Positions 1 to 6,828 are shown, counted from the first letter of the stretch. The stretch: 30,170 nt of DNA from Streptomyces sp. NRRL F-5630 (GCF_000719475.1 NZ_JOGO01000071.1:1-30170); one strand, 5' to 3'. The notes: generated from the sequence alone by a model not told the origin. Numbers and translations: made by a program.

Positions 1-81
1 CCCCCGCCCGGCCCTCCCCCGACGTCGCCCGCCCCGCCACCCCCGTCCCGCCCGCCCATAGGCCCTGTGTGCTCGGGGAGT

Positions 82-1467
82 TCAGTCCATCAGCGCCGCC
101 AGCCGCCTCGCCTCATCGCGCGCCTCGCGCGCGACGAGTTCCTCGTCGGCGTGGACGAGGCGGCCGTGCTCGACGACGGGGCGGCCGCCGACGAGGGAGA
201 GGGTGACGGGGGCGGGGGCGCCGAGGACGAGGGCGGCGACCGGGTCGGCGATCGTGGAGTGCGCGAGGGTGTCCAGGCGCCACAGGACGAGATCGGCGAG
301 CTTGCCCGGCTCCAGGGAGCCGATCTCGTCCTGGCGGCCGAGGACGCGGGCACCCCCGGCCGTCGCGAGGCGCAGCGACTGCCGTGCGGTGAGGGCCGAT
401 TCGCGGTGCGGGCCGAGGCGGGCGACGAGGACGGCGTTGCGCAGTTCGGTGTGGAGTTCGCCGGACTCGTTCGACGCCGTGCCGTCGACGCCCAGGCCGA
501 CGGGCACGCCCGCGGCGAGCAGGTCGGGGACGCGGGCGATCCCGGCGGCGAGACGGGCGTTGGAGGAGGGGCAGTGCGCGACGCCGGTGCCGGAGCGGGC
601 GAAGGCGGCGATGTCCGCGTCCTCCATGTGCACGCAGTGCGCCATCCACACGTCCTCGCCGAGCCAGCCGGTCGAGGCGAAGTAGTCGGTGGGGCCCATG
701 CCGAACAGCTCACGGCAGAACTCGGCCTCTTCGCGGGTCTCCGAGCCGTGCGTGTGCAGCCGTGCTCCTTTGCGTCGCGCCAACTCCGCTCCCTCTTTGA
801 GGAGTTCCGTGGAGACGGAGAACGGGGAGCAGGGGGCGACGGCGACGTGGGTCATCGCGCCGAAGGCGGTGTCGTGGAAGCGGTCGACGGTCTCCTCGGT
901 CGCGGCCAGGGCCTCGTCGAGGGCCTCGACGGCGAAGTCGGGCGGGAGCCCGCCGTCCGAGGCGCCCCGGTCCATCGAGCCGCGCGCGAGCGTGAAGCGC
1001 ACGCCCAGGTCGAGAGCCGCCCCGACGAGGGCCCCGGAGAGGTCGCCCGCGCCGCGCGGGTAGATGTAGTGGTGGTCCATCGCGCAGGTCACGCCGCCGC
1101 GCGCCATCATCGCGAGCGAGGCGCGCGCGGCGGCGCGGACCATGGGTGCGTCGATGCGCGCCCAGGTCGGGTAGAGGGCGACGAGCCAGTCGAAGAGCTT
1201 GTGGTCCGTGGCGAGTCCGCGGGTGAGCCACTGGTAGAAGTGGTGGTGAGTGTTGACGAGTCCGGGCGTGAGGAGGTGCCCGGTTCCGTCGACGCGGCGG
1301 CGGACGTCCGCGAGACCGGCGGGGGCGGGCCCCGGGCCGAGGGACTCGATGCGCTCGCCGTGGACGACGAGATGCCCGGCGGTGCACTCGGTGCCCTCGG
1401 CGTCGACGGTGGCGAGGGCGGCGTTCTCGATGACGACGCGCCCCTGCGGGACGGGAGTTGGGGTCAC
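82..1467 (-). CDS. 8-oxoguanine deaminase (amidohydrolase superfamily)
   Basis: A 461-residue cytosolic metal-dependent amidohydrolase of the ATZ/TRZ deaminase group. It probably hydrolyses 8-oxoguanine to urate and ammonia. Visible metal and catalytic residues are the H-x-H pair in NTHHHF (His74, His76), His240 and Glu243 in LHTHGSE, His277 in MAHCVHM and Asp328 in VDGTASNE. The C-terminal EPGKLADLVLW strand is typical of the superfamily's composite beta domain. I chose the GTG start because an AAGGA box lies 8 bases upstream and the first strand (GRVVIENAALATVDAEG) follows directly. The gene starts 32 bases after the uricase stop and is last in the operon. This placement supports 8-oxoguanine over s-triazine or other aminohydrolase substrates, because its product would be the substrate of uricase. 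The exact substrate is inferred from family resemblance and context. Confidence 0.85.
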   Translation of the reverse strand: MTPTPVPQGRVVIENAALATVDAEGTECTAGHLVVHGERIESLGPGPAPAGLADVRRRVDGTGHLLTPGLVNTHHHFYQWLTRGLATDHKLFDWLVALYPTWARIDAPMVRAAARASLAMMARGGVTCAMDHHYIYPRGAGDLSGALVGAALDLGVRFTLARGSMDRGASDGGLPPDFAVEALDEALAATEETVDRFHDTAFGAMTHVAVAPCSPFSVSTELLKEGAELARRKGARLHTHGSETREEAEFCRELFGMGPTDYFASTGWLGEDVWMAHCVHMEDADIAAFARSGTGVAHCPSSNARLAAGIARVPDLLAAGVPVGLGVDGTASNESGELHTELRNAVLVARLGPHRESALTARQSLRLATAGGARVLGRQDEIGSLEPGKLADLVLWRLDTLAHSTIADPVAALVLGAPAPVTLSLVGGRPVVEHGRLVHADEELVAREARDEARRLAALMD

Positions 1468-1499
1468 GGTGTGCGTCCTTGGGGAGCGGGTGGTACGGC

Positions 1500-2498
1500 T
1501 CAGAGGTTGCTGTGGTCGACGGGGATGCGGGCCTCGTGGCCGGCGCGCAGGATCGTCGCCTCGATGAGGCCGTAGGGGCGGTCGGCCGCGTAGTAGACCT
1601 CGTTGTCGTTGCCGAGGCCGAAGGGCGCGAGGTCGACGAGGAAGTGGTGTTTGTTGGGCAGCGAGAAGCGCACCTCGGCGATCTCGGGGCGGTGCTCGAT
1701 GATCCGGCTGCCCATGCGGTGCATCGTCTGCTGGAGCGAGAGCGAGTACGTACCGGCGAAGGCGGCGAGGAGGTGGGCGCGGGTCTCGCGGTAGGAGGTG
1801 TCCCAGTCGGGCTCCGTCCCGGCGTCCTCGGCCGGGGTGTCCTCGGTGCGGGCATGGCGCCAGCGGCCGGAGACCTCGGTGGCGAGGATGCGGTCGCGGG
1901 TCTCCGGGAGGGTCGTGTAGGGGTCCTTGGCGAAGCCGTGGAACTCGGAGTCCGTCGTGTTGAGGACGGTGAGGCCCTTGAGCCCGGAGATCACCTGGCG
2001 GCGGCCGTCCTCGTACGTGACCTCGCAGAGCCGGGTCTCGCCGCCGCTGCGGGCGAAGGAGTGCGCGGGGCCTTCGGCGGGATCGGTGAGGCGGTCCCAG
2101 GCGTACTCCTCGACGCGGACCCGGGCCCGGTGGATGCTCGGCTGCGTCGTGACGAAGTGGCGCGCGAGGCGGGTGGCGAACTCCTCGGGCGAGGCGATGC
2201 CGTGTTCCTTCGCGAAGACGTAGACGGTGTTCTTCATCGTGTCGGTGGGCAGGCAGTGGGCGTTCGAGCCGGTCAGGTGCACGTCGTCCAGGTCACCGGA
2301 GAGAGCGATCGAGACGTTGAGGTCCCGCAGGTGGTGGACCGCGCCCTCGCGGACGACGCGGACGACGCGGACCTCGGCCTTGCCGTACTGGTTCTGCCCG
2401 AGCACGGAGACGGCGGCGGGGACGGCCCCGGCGGAGGCCGCGGGGGTGCCGGAGGGGCCTTCAGGGGCGGGGGCGGCTTCGGGTCCGGTCTTCGGCAT
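1500..2498 (-). CDS. Uricase (urate oxidase, factor-independent)
   Basis: A 332-residue urate oxidase. It converts urate, O2 and water to 5-hydroxyisourate and H2O2, without metal or cofactor. It has the two T-fold repeats of the family. The QYGKAEVR motif carries Lys40, CLPTDTMKNTVY carries the Thr85/Asp86 catalytic pair, SGLKGLTVLNTTDSEFHGF forms the central part, and NKHHFLVDL supplies the late histidines. The length is usual for the family apart from about 30 Pro/Ala-rich residues at the N-terminus (residues 1-30). I chose the ATG at 2498 because GAGGGAG lies just upstream, inside the end of the preceding gene; an in-frame start further up would overlap that gene substantially. Five bases separate it from the stop of the fused decarboxylase/hydrolase, so translation is probably coupled. 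The next enzyme of the pathway is encoded immediately upstream. Confidence 0.95.
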   Translation of the reverse strand: MPKTGPEAAPAPEGPSGTPAASAGAVPAAVSVLGQNQYGKAEVRVVRVVREGAVHHLRDLNVSIALSGDLDDVHLTGSNAHCLPTDTMKNTVYVFAKEHGIASPEEFATRLARHFVTTQPSIHRARVRVEEYAWDRLTDPAEGPAHSFARSGGETRLCEVTYEDGRRQVISGLKGLTVLNTTDSEFHGFAKDPYTTLPETRDRILATEVSGRWRHARTEDTPAEDAGTEPDWDTSYRETRAHLLAAFAGTYSLSLQQTMHRMGSRIIEHRPEIAEVRFSLPNKHHFLVDLAPFGLGNDNEVYYAADRPYGLIEATILRAGHEARIPVDHSNL

Positions 2499-2503
2499 GG
2501 TGC

Positions 2504-3328
2504 CTAGCTCCCTCGGTATGCGGAGTAGCCGTACGGGCTGAGCAGCAGGGGGACGTGGTGGTGCTCGCCGGGGGTCACGCGGAACACGAGGCTGACCTCG
2601 GGGAAGAAGGAGGCGGCCGGGACGTGGCCCGCCGTGGTGAACTCCAGGCGGACCTCGGTGGTGCCGACGGGGGGTGCCGGCAGGTCGCGGCACCGCCCGT
2701 CCGCGTCGGTCACGGAGGAACCGACGACGGTCCAGGGGGCCTTCTCGCCCGAGCGGGCAGCGAGCGTGACGGGCACGGCGGGCGCGGGACGGCCCGCGCT
2801 CGTGTCGAGCACGTGCGTGGAGACCGTGGCGGGCGCGGCGGACGGTGGCGGTTCGGGGAAGAGCCGGTCGAGACGGATGCGGTGGATGGCGGCGAGTTCG
2901 GTACGGGCGCGGGCGCGCTCGGCCGCGGGCGTGTTGCCGAGACGCTCCTCCAGGGCCGCGAGGATGTCGGCGGCGGTGCGCCCGGTGGCGCGGATGAGGA
3001 AGACGTGTCCGAACTTCTCCTCGTAGGCGCGCGTGAGGTCCCGCACGCGGGCGCGCAGTTCGGCGGGGGCCTCGGCCACCGCGCTCTGCTCGCGCGCCGA
3101 GGTGGCGTCACCGGGGCGGCCGATGGGCGGGTGCCCGGCGAGGGCCTCGTCGAGGTCGGGGCCCTCCAGCGCGGCCGTCGCCGCGTCGCTCGCCGCGTGG
3201 AGCGCGGCGGCGTCCTCGTACGGCCGTCCGGCGAGCATCGCCGCCGCCCAGGCGCCGCTGGAGCAGACCCCGCCCAGGACGGACCGGGCCTCGGGGGCGG
3301 GAAGGGCGTTGAACCGGCTGAGCGTCAC
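2504..3328 (-). CDS. Fused OHCU decarboxylase / 5-hydroxyisourate hydrolase
   Basis: A 274-residue two-domain enzyme for the two steps after uricase, giving (S)-allantoin. Residues 1-157 are an all-helical OHCU decarboxylase domain with AGHPPIG (His66), SAREQSA (Glu80) and EEKFGHVFLIRATGR intact. A Pro/Ala linker (158-167) leads to a transthyretin-like 5-hydroxyisourate hydrolase domain (168-274). That domain has STHVLD (His172), TDADGRC (Arg212), GEHHHVP (His256-258) and the terminal signature YRGS. No residue I expect for either activity is missing. The GTG start follows GGGAGG by a few bases. It is the first gene of the urate operon. In many streptomycetes, as I recall, the two activities are separate small genes, whereas plants use a fusion in this same order (allantoin synthase). 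The single frame is seen directly; bifunctionality is inferred from motif conservation. Confidence 0.93.
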   Translation of the reverse strand: MTLSRFNALPAPEARSVLGGVCSSGAWAAAMLAGRPYEDAAALHAASDAATAALEGPDLDEALAGHPPIGRPGDATSAREQSAVAEAPAELRARVRDLTRAYEEKFGHVFLIRATGRTAADILAALEERLGNTPAAERARARTELAAIHRIRLDRLFPEPPPSAAPATVSTHVLDTSAGRPAPAVPVTLAARSGEKAPWTVVGSSVTDADGRCRDLPAPPVGTTEVRLEFTTAGHVPAASFFPEVSLVFRVTPGEHHHVPLLLSPYGYSAYRGS

Positions 3329-3377
3329 GGGGACCTCCCGGGTCCTTGTGCGGTCGTGCTGCGGTACGGCTGCGGAC

Positions 3378-3407
3378 AGCTAAGACCTTCCCCCTCGGAC
3401 GCGTCAA
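3378..3407 (-). promoter_or_regulatory. Candidate promoter of the urate operon
   Basis: On the minus strand TTGACG (3402-3407) is followed after 18 bases by TTAGCT (3378-3383), about 50 bases upstream of the GTG start of the fused decarboxylase/hydrolase. The -35 box is a good sigma-70/HrdB match and the -10 box only fair. The -35 lies inside the inverted repeat at 3404-3418. Confidence 0.5.
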
Positions 3408-3418
3408 CACTTTGTTGA
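3404..3418. promoter_or_regulatory. Inverted repeat TCAACA-N3-TGTTGA, candidate operator
   Basis: Perfect 6-base arms separated by CTT, with AT-rich flanks in an otherwise GC-rich region. It overlaps the candidate -35 box of the urate operon, the position expected for a repressor that blocks RNA polymerase. The size and symmetry suit a dimeric winged-helix regulator (IclR, GntR or MarR type). The regulator is not identifiable here, and I see no copy before the xdh operon. Confidence 0.6.
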
Positions 3419-3563
3419 AATCAGGTGGCGAGTGGATACGCCGACGTAACACGGGCGCAAAGAGGGACACTTGGGAAGGACGTGGCCCGGCGCGTCCCGG
3501 CGTGTCATGGGGCCGAACGGGGGGTGCGGGGCCGGCTGGGGTGTTCACACCGGCGTCGCGCCT

Positions 3564-3586
3564 TTGTCAGTGGCGCCCTCTACGGT
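3564..3586 (+). promoter_or_regulatory. RecA-NDp/PafBC-type DNA-damage promoter
   Basis: TTGTCAGTGGC (3564-3574), exactly six bases, then TACGGT (3581-3586). This matches the LexA-independent damage promoter described for mycobacterial recA and many streptomycete genes (TTGTCAGTGGC-N6-TAGGGT). The first block matches every position and the -10 box differs by one base. The -10 ends 7 bases before the ATG at 3594, so the transcript should begin at or next to that ATG. Confidence 0.85.
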
Positions 3587-3593
3587 GGAACCC

Positions 3594-3827
3594 ATGACGC
3601 AGACGTCCCGTTCTGTCACTCCGCCCCGCCACGACGCCGTGCTCGGCACGGTCTCCCCCACCGCGCGGGCCGCCGCGCCGCCCCGCCCCGCCGCCGTGGT
3701 CAACGCGGAGATCCGCGCCCTGTGGTGCGCGGGAGGGCGGCTCGCCGAGGAGCGGCGCGGGGAGTACGAGGCGCTGCTCGCCGAGTGGTCGGAAGCGCTG
3801 CGCGCGGAGATCGTCACCGCCGCGTGA
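3594..3827 (+). CDS. Small helical protein, probably leaderless and DNA-damage inducible
   Basis: A 77-residue protein of unknown function. Residues 1-34 are Ser/Pro/Ala-rich and probably disordered. Residues 35-77 (VNAEIRALWCAGGRLAEE onward) look like two amphipathic helices ending WSEALRAEIVTAA. It has no signal peptide, membrane segment or enzyme motif, and one cysteine. From memory, similar small proteins with an EIRALW..GG core are common in Streptomyces and unnamed. I chose the ATG at 3594 because it sits 7 bases after the -10 box of a damage-type promoter; no Shine-Dalgarno precedes it, as expected for a leaderless message. An earlier in-frame start would place the promoter inside the gene. 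The start is well supported and function is unknown. Its only functional clue is the promoter, which suggests a role after DNA damage. Confidence 0.8.
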   Translation: MTQTSRSVTPPRHDAVLGTVSPTARAAAPPRPAAVVNAEIRALWCAGGRLAEERRGEYEALLAEWSEALRAEIVTAA

Positions 3828-3927
3828 GCGGGGACCGGAACGGGACCGGGACGCCGTGGCACTCGCCTCGGCAATCCAACAGATTCAGACAGGACCATCA
3901 GGGAGGGAATGAAGAAAGCAACAAATA

Positions 3928-3956
3928 TTGACGGAACCACGCAACGGTTCTACGTT
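3928..3956 (+). promoter_or_regulatory. Promoter of the arabinofuranosidase gene, with internal inverted repeat
   Basis: TTGACG (3928-3933), a 17-base spacer, then TACGTT (3951-3956). This is a strong vegetative-type match in a locally AT-rich stretch about 75 bases before the chosen ATG. Between and overlapping the boxes is GAACC-N7-GGTTC (3934-3950), a candidate operator for carbohydrate control. A GGGAGGGA-ATG sequence at 3901-3911 lies upstream of this promoter and leads into the wrong frame. Confidence 0.55.
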
Positions 3957-4032
3957 CCCGGTCAGCCAGACGGCTCAGCGAACTCGCCGCCCCCATCGGC
4001 CCGTTCGTCCCCCACTGCCTCCGGGAGCGCCC

Positions 4033-5919
4033 ATGCGCGGCAGACCCCGTACCTCTCCGTCCTGTCCCCCCTTGCCCGGGGCGCTCGTCCGGCGCGCGCG
4101 CCGCGCGGTGGCCTCGGTTTTCGGTGTCCTCGGGCTCCTGCTCGGGGCGCTGCTCGCCCTCCCGGCGCCCGCGGGGGCCGCCGGTTCCCTGCCCTGCGAC
4201 CTCTACGCGGCGGGCGGCACCCCGTGCGTCGCCGCGCACAGCACGACCCGTGCGCTCTTCTCCTCGTACAACGGGCCGCTCTACCAGCTCACGCGGGCCT
4301 CGGACCGCGCCACGAGCGATGTCCGGACGCTCGCGGCGGGCGGGTACGCGGACGCGGCCCACCACGACGCCTTCTGCGCGGACACGTCCTGCTCGATCAC
4401 GAGGATCTACGACCAGACCACCCGCCACAACGACCTCTTCGTGGGCCCCGCGGGCACGGCGGGCGGCGCCGACCGGGGCGCGGACGCGAGCGAGATCGCG
4501 GTGACCGCGGGCGGCCACAAGGTGTACGGGATCTGGGGCACGCCCGGCGTGGGCTACCGCTCGCACGGCGCGGCCTCGGGAACGGCGGTGAATGGGCAGC
4601 CCGAGGGCGTGTACATGGTCGCGAGCGGCACCCACGTCGGTTCGGACTGCTGCTTCGACTACGGGAACGCAGAGTCCACCCCGGCCGACACGGGCAACGG
4701 GCACATGGACGCCGTCTCGATCGCCACGACGTGCTACTTCGCCCCCTGCTCAGGCAACGGCCCCTGGGTCGAGGCCGACCTGGAGAACGGCATGTTCCAG
4801 GGCGACAACGGCTCGAACACCGCGAACAAGGGGAACGCCACCCCGTACGTCACCGCCGTGCTGAAGAACGACGGGCAGACCAGGTACGCGCTCAAGGGCG
4901 GTGATTCCACGGCGGGCGGGCTCACGACGTGGTGGGACGGGCCGTTGCCGACGCGCGGCGGGTACCGGCCCATGCAGCAGGAAGGCGGGATCATCCTCGC
5001 GACCGGGGGCGACAACAGCAACCGGAACATGGGCACGTGGTTCGAGGGCGCGATGGTCTCGGGCTACCCGAGCGACGCGACCGAGAACGCGGTGCAGGCC
5101 GACATCGTCTCGGTCGGCTACCACGGCCAGACGAGCGTCCCGAACGGCCCGCAGGGCACGCTCACGGGTCCCGGCGGCCAGTGCGTGGACGTCGCGGCGG
5201 ACGACACGGGCACGAACGGCGCCGCCGTACAGCTGTGGAACTGCCAGTCCTACGCCGAGGACCAGCACTGGGAGCACCGTGCCGACGGCTCGCTCGCGAC
5301 GCTCGGCCGCTGCCTCGACATCAACGGCAACGGCACCGCGGCCGGTACCGAGGTCGAGCTGTGGGACTGCGACGGCGCCGGCGGCCAGAAGTGGGTCCAG
5401 CAGGCGGACGGCTCGCTGCGCAACCCGCAGTCCGGTCGCTGCCTCGATTCACCGAACGGCGCGACGGCCAACGGCACGCGCCTGCGGATCTGGGACTGCA
5501 ACGGCGCGGCGGCGCAGAAGTTCGCCGTGAACGGCGGGGCACCCGTCAAGGGGCCCGGCGGGAAGTGCGTGGACGTGGCCGCCGACGACAGCGGGACGAA
5601 CGGCGGCGCCGTCCAGCTGTGGGACTGCCAGTCCTGGGCGGCCGACCAGCACTGGGCGCTGAGCCAGGACGGACGGCTGCACACGCTCGGCCGCTGCCTC
5701 GACATCACCGGGAACGGCACGGCGAACGGCACCCAGGTGCAGCTGTGGGACTGCGGTGGCGCGGGCGGCCAGGTCTGGCAGCAGCAGGGCGACGGCTCGC
5801 TGCGCAACCCGCAGTCCGGTCGCTGCCTCGACTCCCCGGACGGCGCGACGGCCAACGGCACGCGGCTGCGGATCTGGGACTGCAACGGAAGCGCGGCGCA
5901 GAAGTTCGCACTCGGCTGA
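4033..5919 (+). CDS. Secreted alpha-L-arabinofuranosidase (GH54-like) with two ricin-B lectin (CBM13) domains
   Basis: A 628-residue secreted glycosidase predicted to release L-arabinofuranosyl side chains from arabinoxylan or arabinan. Residues 1-50 are a long signal peptide (Arg-rich n-region RRARRA, a hydrophobic core, then APAGAA as cleavage site). Residues 51-370 resemble the GH54 AbfB catalytic domain. They include CCFDYGNAES with Glu214 at the position of the known nucleophile, and GGDNSN with Asp327 at that of the acid/base. TWFEGAMVSGYPSDATEN is also typical. Residues 376-500 and 503-627 are two beta-trefoils, each with three lectin repeats (CLD...G..L.IWDC, Q.W/QKF). I chose the ATG at 4033 because GGGAG lies 5 bases upstream and the signal peptide begins there; a TTG at 3928 would add 35 non-secretory residues and lies inside the promoter. 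Fungal GH54 enzymes carry CBM42 instead, so this module order is unusual. Confidence 0.9.
   Translation: MRGRPRTSPSCPPLPGALVRRARRAVASVFGVLGLLLGALLALPAPAGAAGSLPCDLYAAGGTPCVAAHSTTRALFSSYNGPLYQLTRASDRATSDVRTLAAGGYADAAHHDAFCADTSCSITRIYDQTTRHNDLFVGPAGTAGGADRGADASEIAVTAGGHKVYGIWGTPGVGYRSHGAASGTAVNGQPEGVYMVASGTHVGSDCCFDYGNAESTPADTGNGHMDAVSIATTCYFAPCSGNGPWVEADLENGMFQGDNGSNTANKGNATPYVTAVLKNDGQTRYALKGGDSTAGGLTTWWDGPLPTRGGYRPMQQEGGIILATGGDNSNRNMGTWFEGAMVSGYPSDATENAVQADIVSVGYHGQTSVPNGPQGTLTGPGGQCVDVAADDTGTNGAAVQLWNCQSYAEDQHWEHRADGSLATLGRCLDINGNGTAAGTEVELWDCDGAGGQKWVQQADGSLRNPQSGRCLDSPNGATANGTRLRIWDCNGAAAQKFAVNGGAPVKGPGGKCVDVAADDSGTNGGAVQLWDCQSWAADQHWALSQDGRLHTLGRCLDITGNGTANGTQVQLWDCGGAGGQVWQQQGDGSLRNPQSGRCLDSPDGATANGTRLRIWDCNGSAAQKFALG
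5161..5919 (+). repeat. Tandem duplication of a 384-base lectin-domain unit
   Basis: The unit beginning at 5161 is repeated from 5545, exactly 384 bases (128 codons) later. The last roughly 110 bases of each unit (about 5407-5525 and 5791-5909) are nearly identical in DNA, including synonymous positions. Earlier parts differ more. This points to recent duplication or gene conversion of the lectin domain. Confidence 0.85.
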
Positions 5920-5928
5920 GCGGGGGGC

Positions 5929-5944
5929 GCCCCGCGCGCGGGGC
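5929..5944. terminator. GC-rich palindrome after the arabinofuranosidase gene
   Basis: A perfect 16-base palindrome (GCCCCGCG/CGCGGGGC) begins 9 bases after the stop codon. There is no T-run, as is common for actinomycete terminators. Function is inferred from position only. Confidence 0.45.
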
Positions 5945-6129
5945 GGCAGGCCGCGAGCCGCGCAGGGCGCCCCCGTACCGGTGAAGCGCTCCCCCGCCTC
6001 CCCGGACAGGCCCCGGACGGCTCCCCCCGCCCGGGGCCTCGGCGCGTCTCACGGTCCGGAGGCTCGGTGTCGCACGGCCGGTGCCTCGCGTGCCCGGCGT
6101 CCGGGGAGGTGGCGTCGTGGGCTTCCGCC

Positions 6130-6540
6130 TCAACGCTCCTTGGCTCGCTGCTCGTTGACGTGCCGGAGATAGTTGTAGACGGTGAAGCGCGAGACGCCGA
6201 GGGCGGCGGCGACGGTCTCGACGCCGTGCCGCACCGTGAACGCGCCGCGCGCCTCGAGCTGCCGGACGAGGTCCTGCTTGGTGCGGCGGTCGAGCGCCGC
6301 GAGGGGGCCGTGGAGCCGTTCGAGCCCTTCGACGATCCGGTCCAGGCTGTCGTCCCCGAGCCCGGGCAGCCGCACCGCGACGACCTCCTCGCCCTCCCAG
6401 CGCAGCACGATGTCCTCGGGCGCGGCGGCGGCCGGGTCGAGCAGTTCCCCGCCCATCGCGTCGACGAGGGGGCGGACGGCTTCGAGCAGCGGGTGCGGTA
6501 CGGGTATGCCGTGCGGCGGTACGGACCCGGGCGCGCTCAT
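6130..6540 (-). CDS. Short YheO/DauR-type helix-turn-helix regulator
   Basis: A 136-residue putative DNA-binding protein. Residues 83-130 (LDRRTKQDLVRQLEARGAF, then VAAALGVSRFTVYNYLRHV) match the C-terminal HTH of YheO/DauR regulators. Residues 17-80 look like a shortened remnant of the N-terminal PAS-like YheO sensor, with HPLLEAVRPLVDAMGGE and a strand pair DIVLRWEGEEVVAVRL. Family members I know are about 210-240 residues, so most of the sensor domain is missing. It overlaps the preceding thiamine-binding-like gene by four bases (ATGA), so the two are translationally coupled. That pairing suggests control linked to a small ligand, but neither target nor ligand can be read from the sequence. 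The HTH call is good; the full family assignment is moderate. Confidence 0.75.
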   Translation of the reverse strand: MSAPGSVPPHGIPVPHPLLEAVRPLVDAMGGELLDPAAAAPEDIVLRWEGEEVVAVRLPGLGDDSLDRIVEGLERLHGPLAALDRRTKQDLVRQLEARGAFTVRHGVETVAAALGVSRFTVYNYLRHVNEQRAKER

Positions 6541-6788
6541 CGCTCGTCCTCCGGGAGGACGCTGACCTGGAGCGAGACACGGTCGGCGCCCGCGCCGATG
6601 GTCGTGCGCAGCAGTTCGGCGACGGTCGCGACGACCTCCTCCGCGCTGCCCTCGGCCGTGTTGCCGAAGGGGCCGACGTCGATCCCTTCGAGTGGCGCGG
6701 CGCGCAGCACCTCGCGGGCGACGAGCGCGTGCCGGGGCGCCTGTTCGAGGTCGAAGGGCTCGGTGGTGAACTCGACCCGCAACCGCAT
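6537..6788 (-). CDS. Thiamine-binding-like protein (MTH1187/YkoF fold)
   Basis: An 83-residue cytosolic protein. The second half (DVGPFGNTAEGSAEEVVATV, ending AGADRVSLQVSVLPEDER) has the layout of the MTH1187/YkoF family: a GP..NT.EG turn, a long helix, then a conserved AGA.RVS strand. Some members bind thiamine or related pyrimidines, probably as substrate carriers or sensors and not as enzymes. I chose the ATG at 6788 because GGGAGG lies 6 bases upstream; a start 27 bases earlier has no good ribosome site. It is the first gene of a two-gene unit and ends in an ATGA overlap with the HTH regulator. No TPP riboswitch is evident upstream. The fold call is moderate and the ligand uncertain. Confidence 0.6.
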   Translation of the reverse strand: MRLRVEFTTEPFDLEQAPRHALVAREVLRAAPLEGIDVGPFGNTAEGSAEEVVATVAELLRTTIGAGADRVSLQVSVLPEDER

Positions 6789-6814
6789 GAGACGCCTCCC
6801 GCCGTGGCCGCGCA

Positions 6815-6828
6815 CCCCCGTTCGGGGG
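6815..6828. repeat. Hairpin CCCCCG-TT-CGGGGG in the divergent intergenic region
   Basis: Perfect 6-base arms around TT, between the thiamine-binding-like gene and a minus-strand TAGGGT (6839-6844) that could be a -10 box. If so, the hairpin would lie at the extreme 5' end of that mRNA. The same hairpin recurs at 11273-11286. Confidence 0.5.

Noticed and set aside
82..1467. Atrazine/s-triazine chlorohydrolase
   Set aside because: Same superfamily, but the operon with uricase makes 8-oxoguanine deaminase much more likely.
2504..3328. Fusion as an assembly error joining two genes
   Set aside because: The linker is in frame, with normal codon bias and no compressed homopolymer at the junction. 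It cannot be excluded without reads, but nothing in the sequence suggests it.
3909..4904. ATG at 3909 with an excellent GGGAGGGA just upstream
   Set aside because: It leads into a frame different from the arabinofuranosidase, with Arg/Pro/Gly-rich shadow sequence, and lies upstream of the TTGACG/TACGTT promoter.
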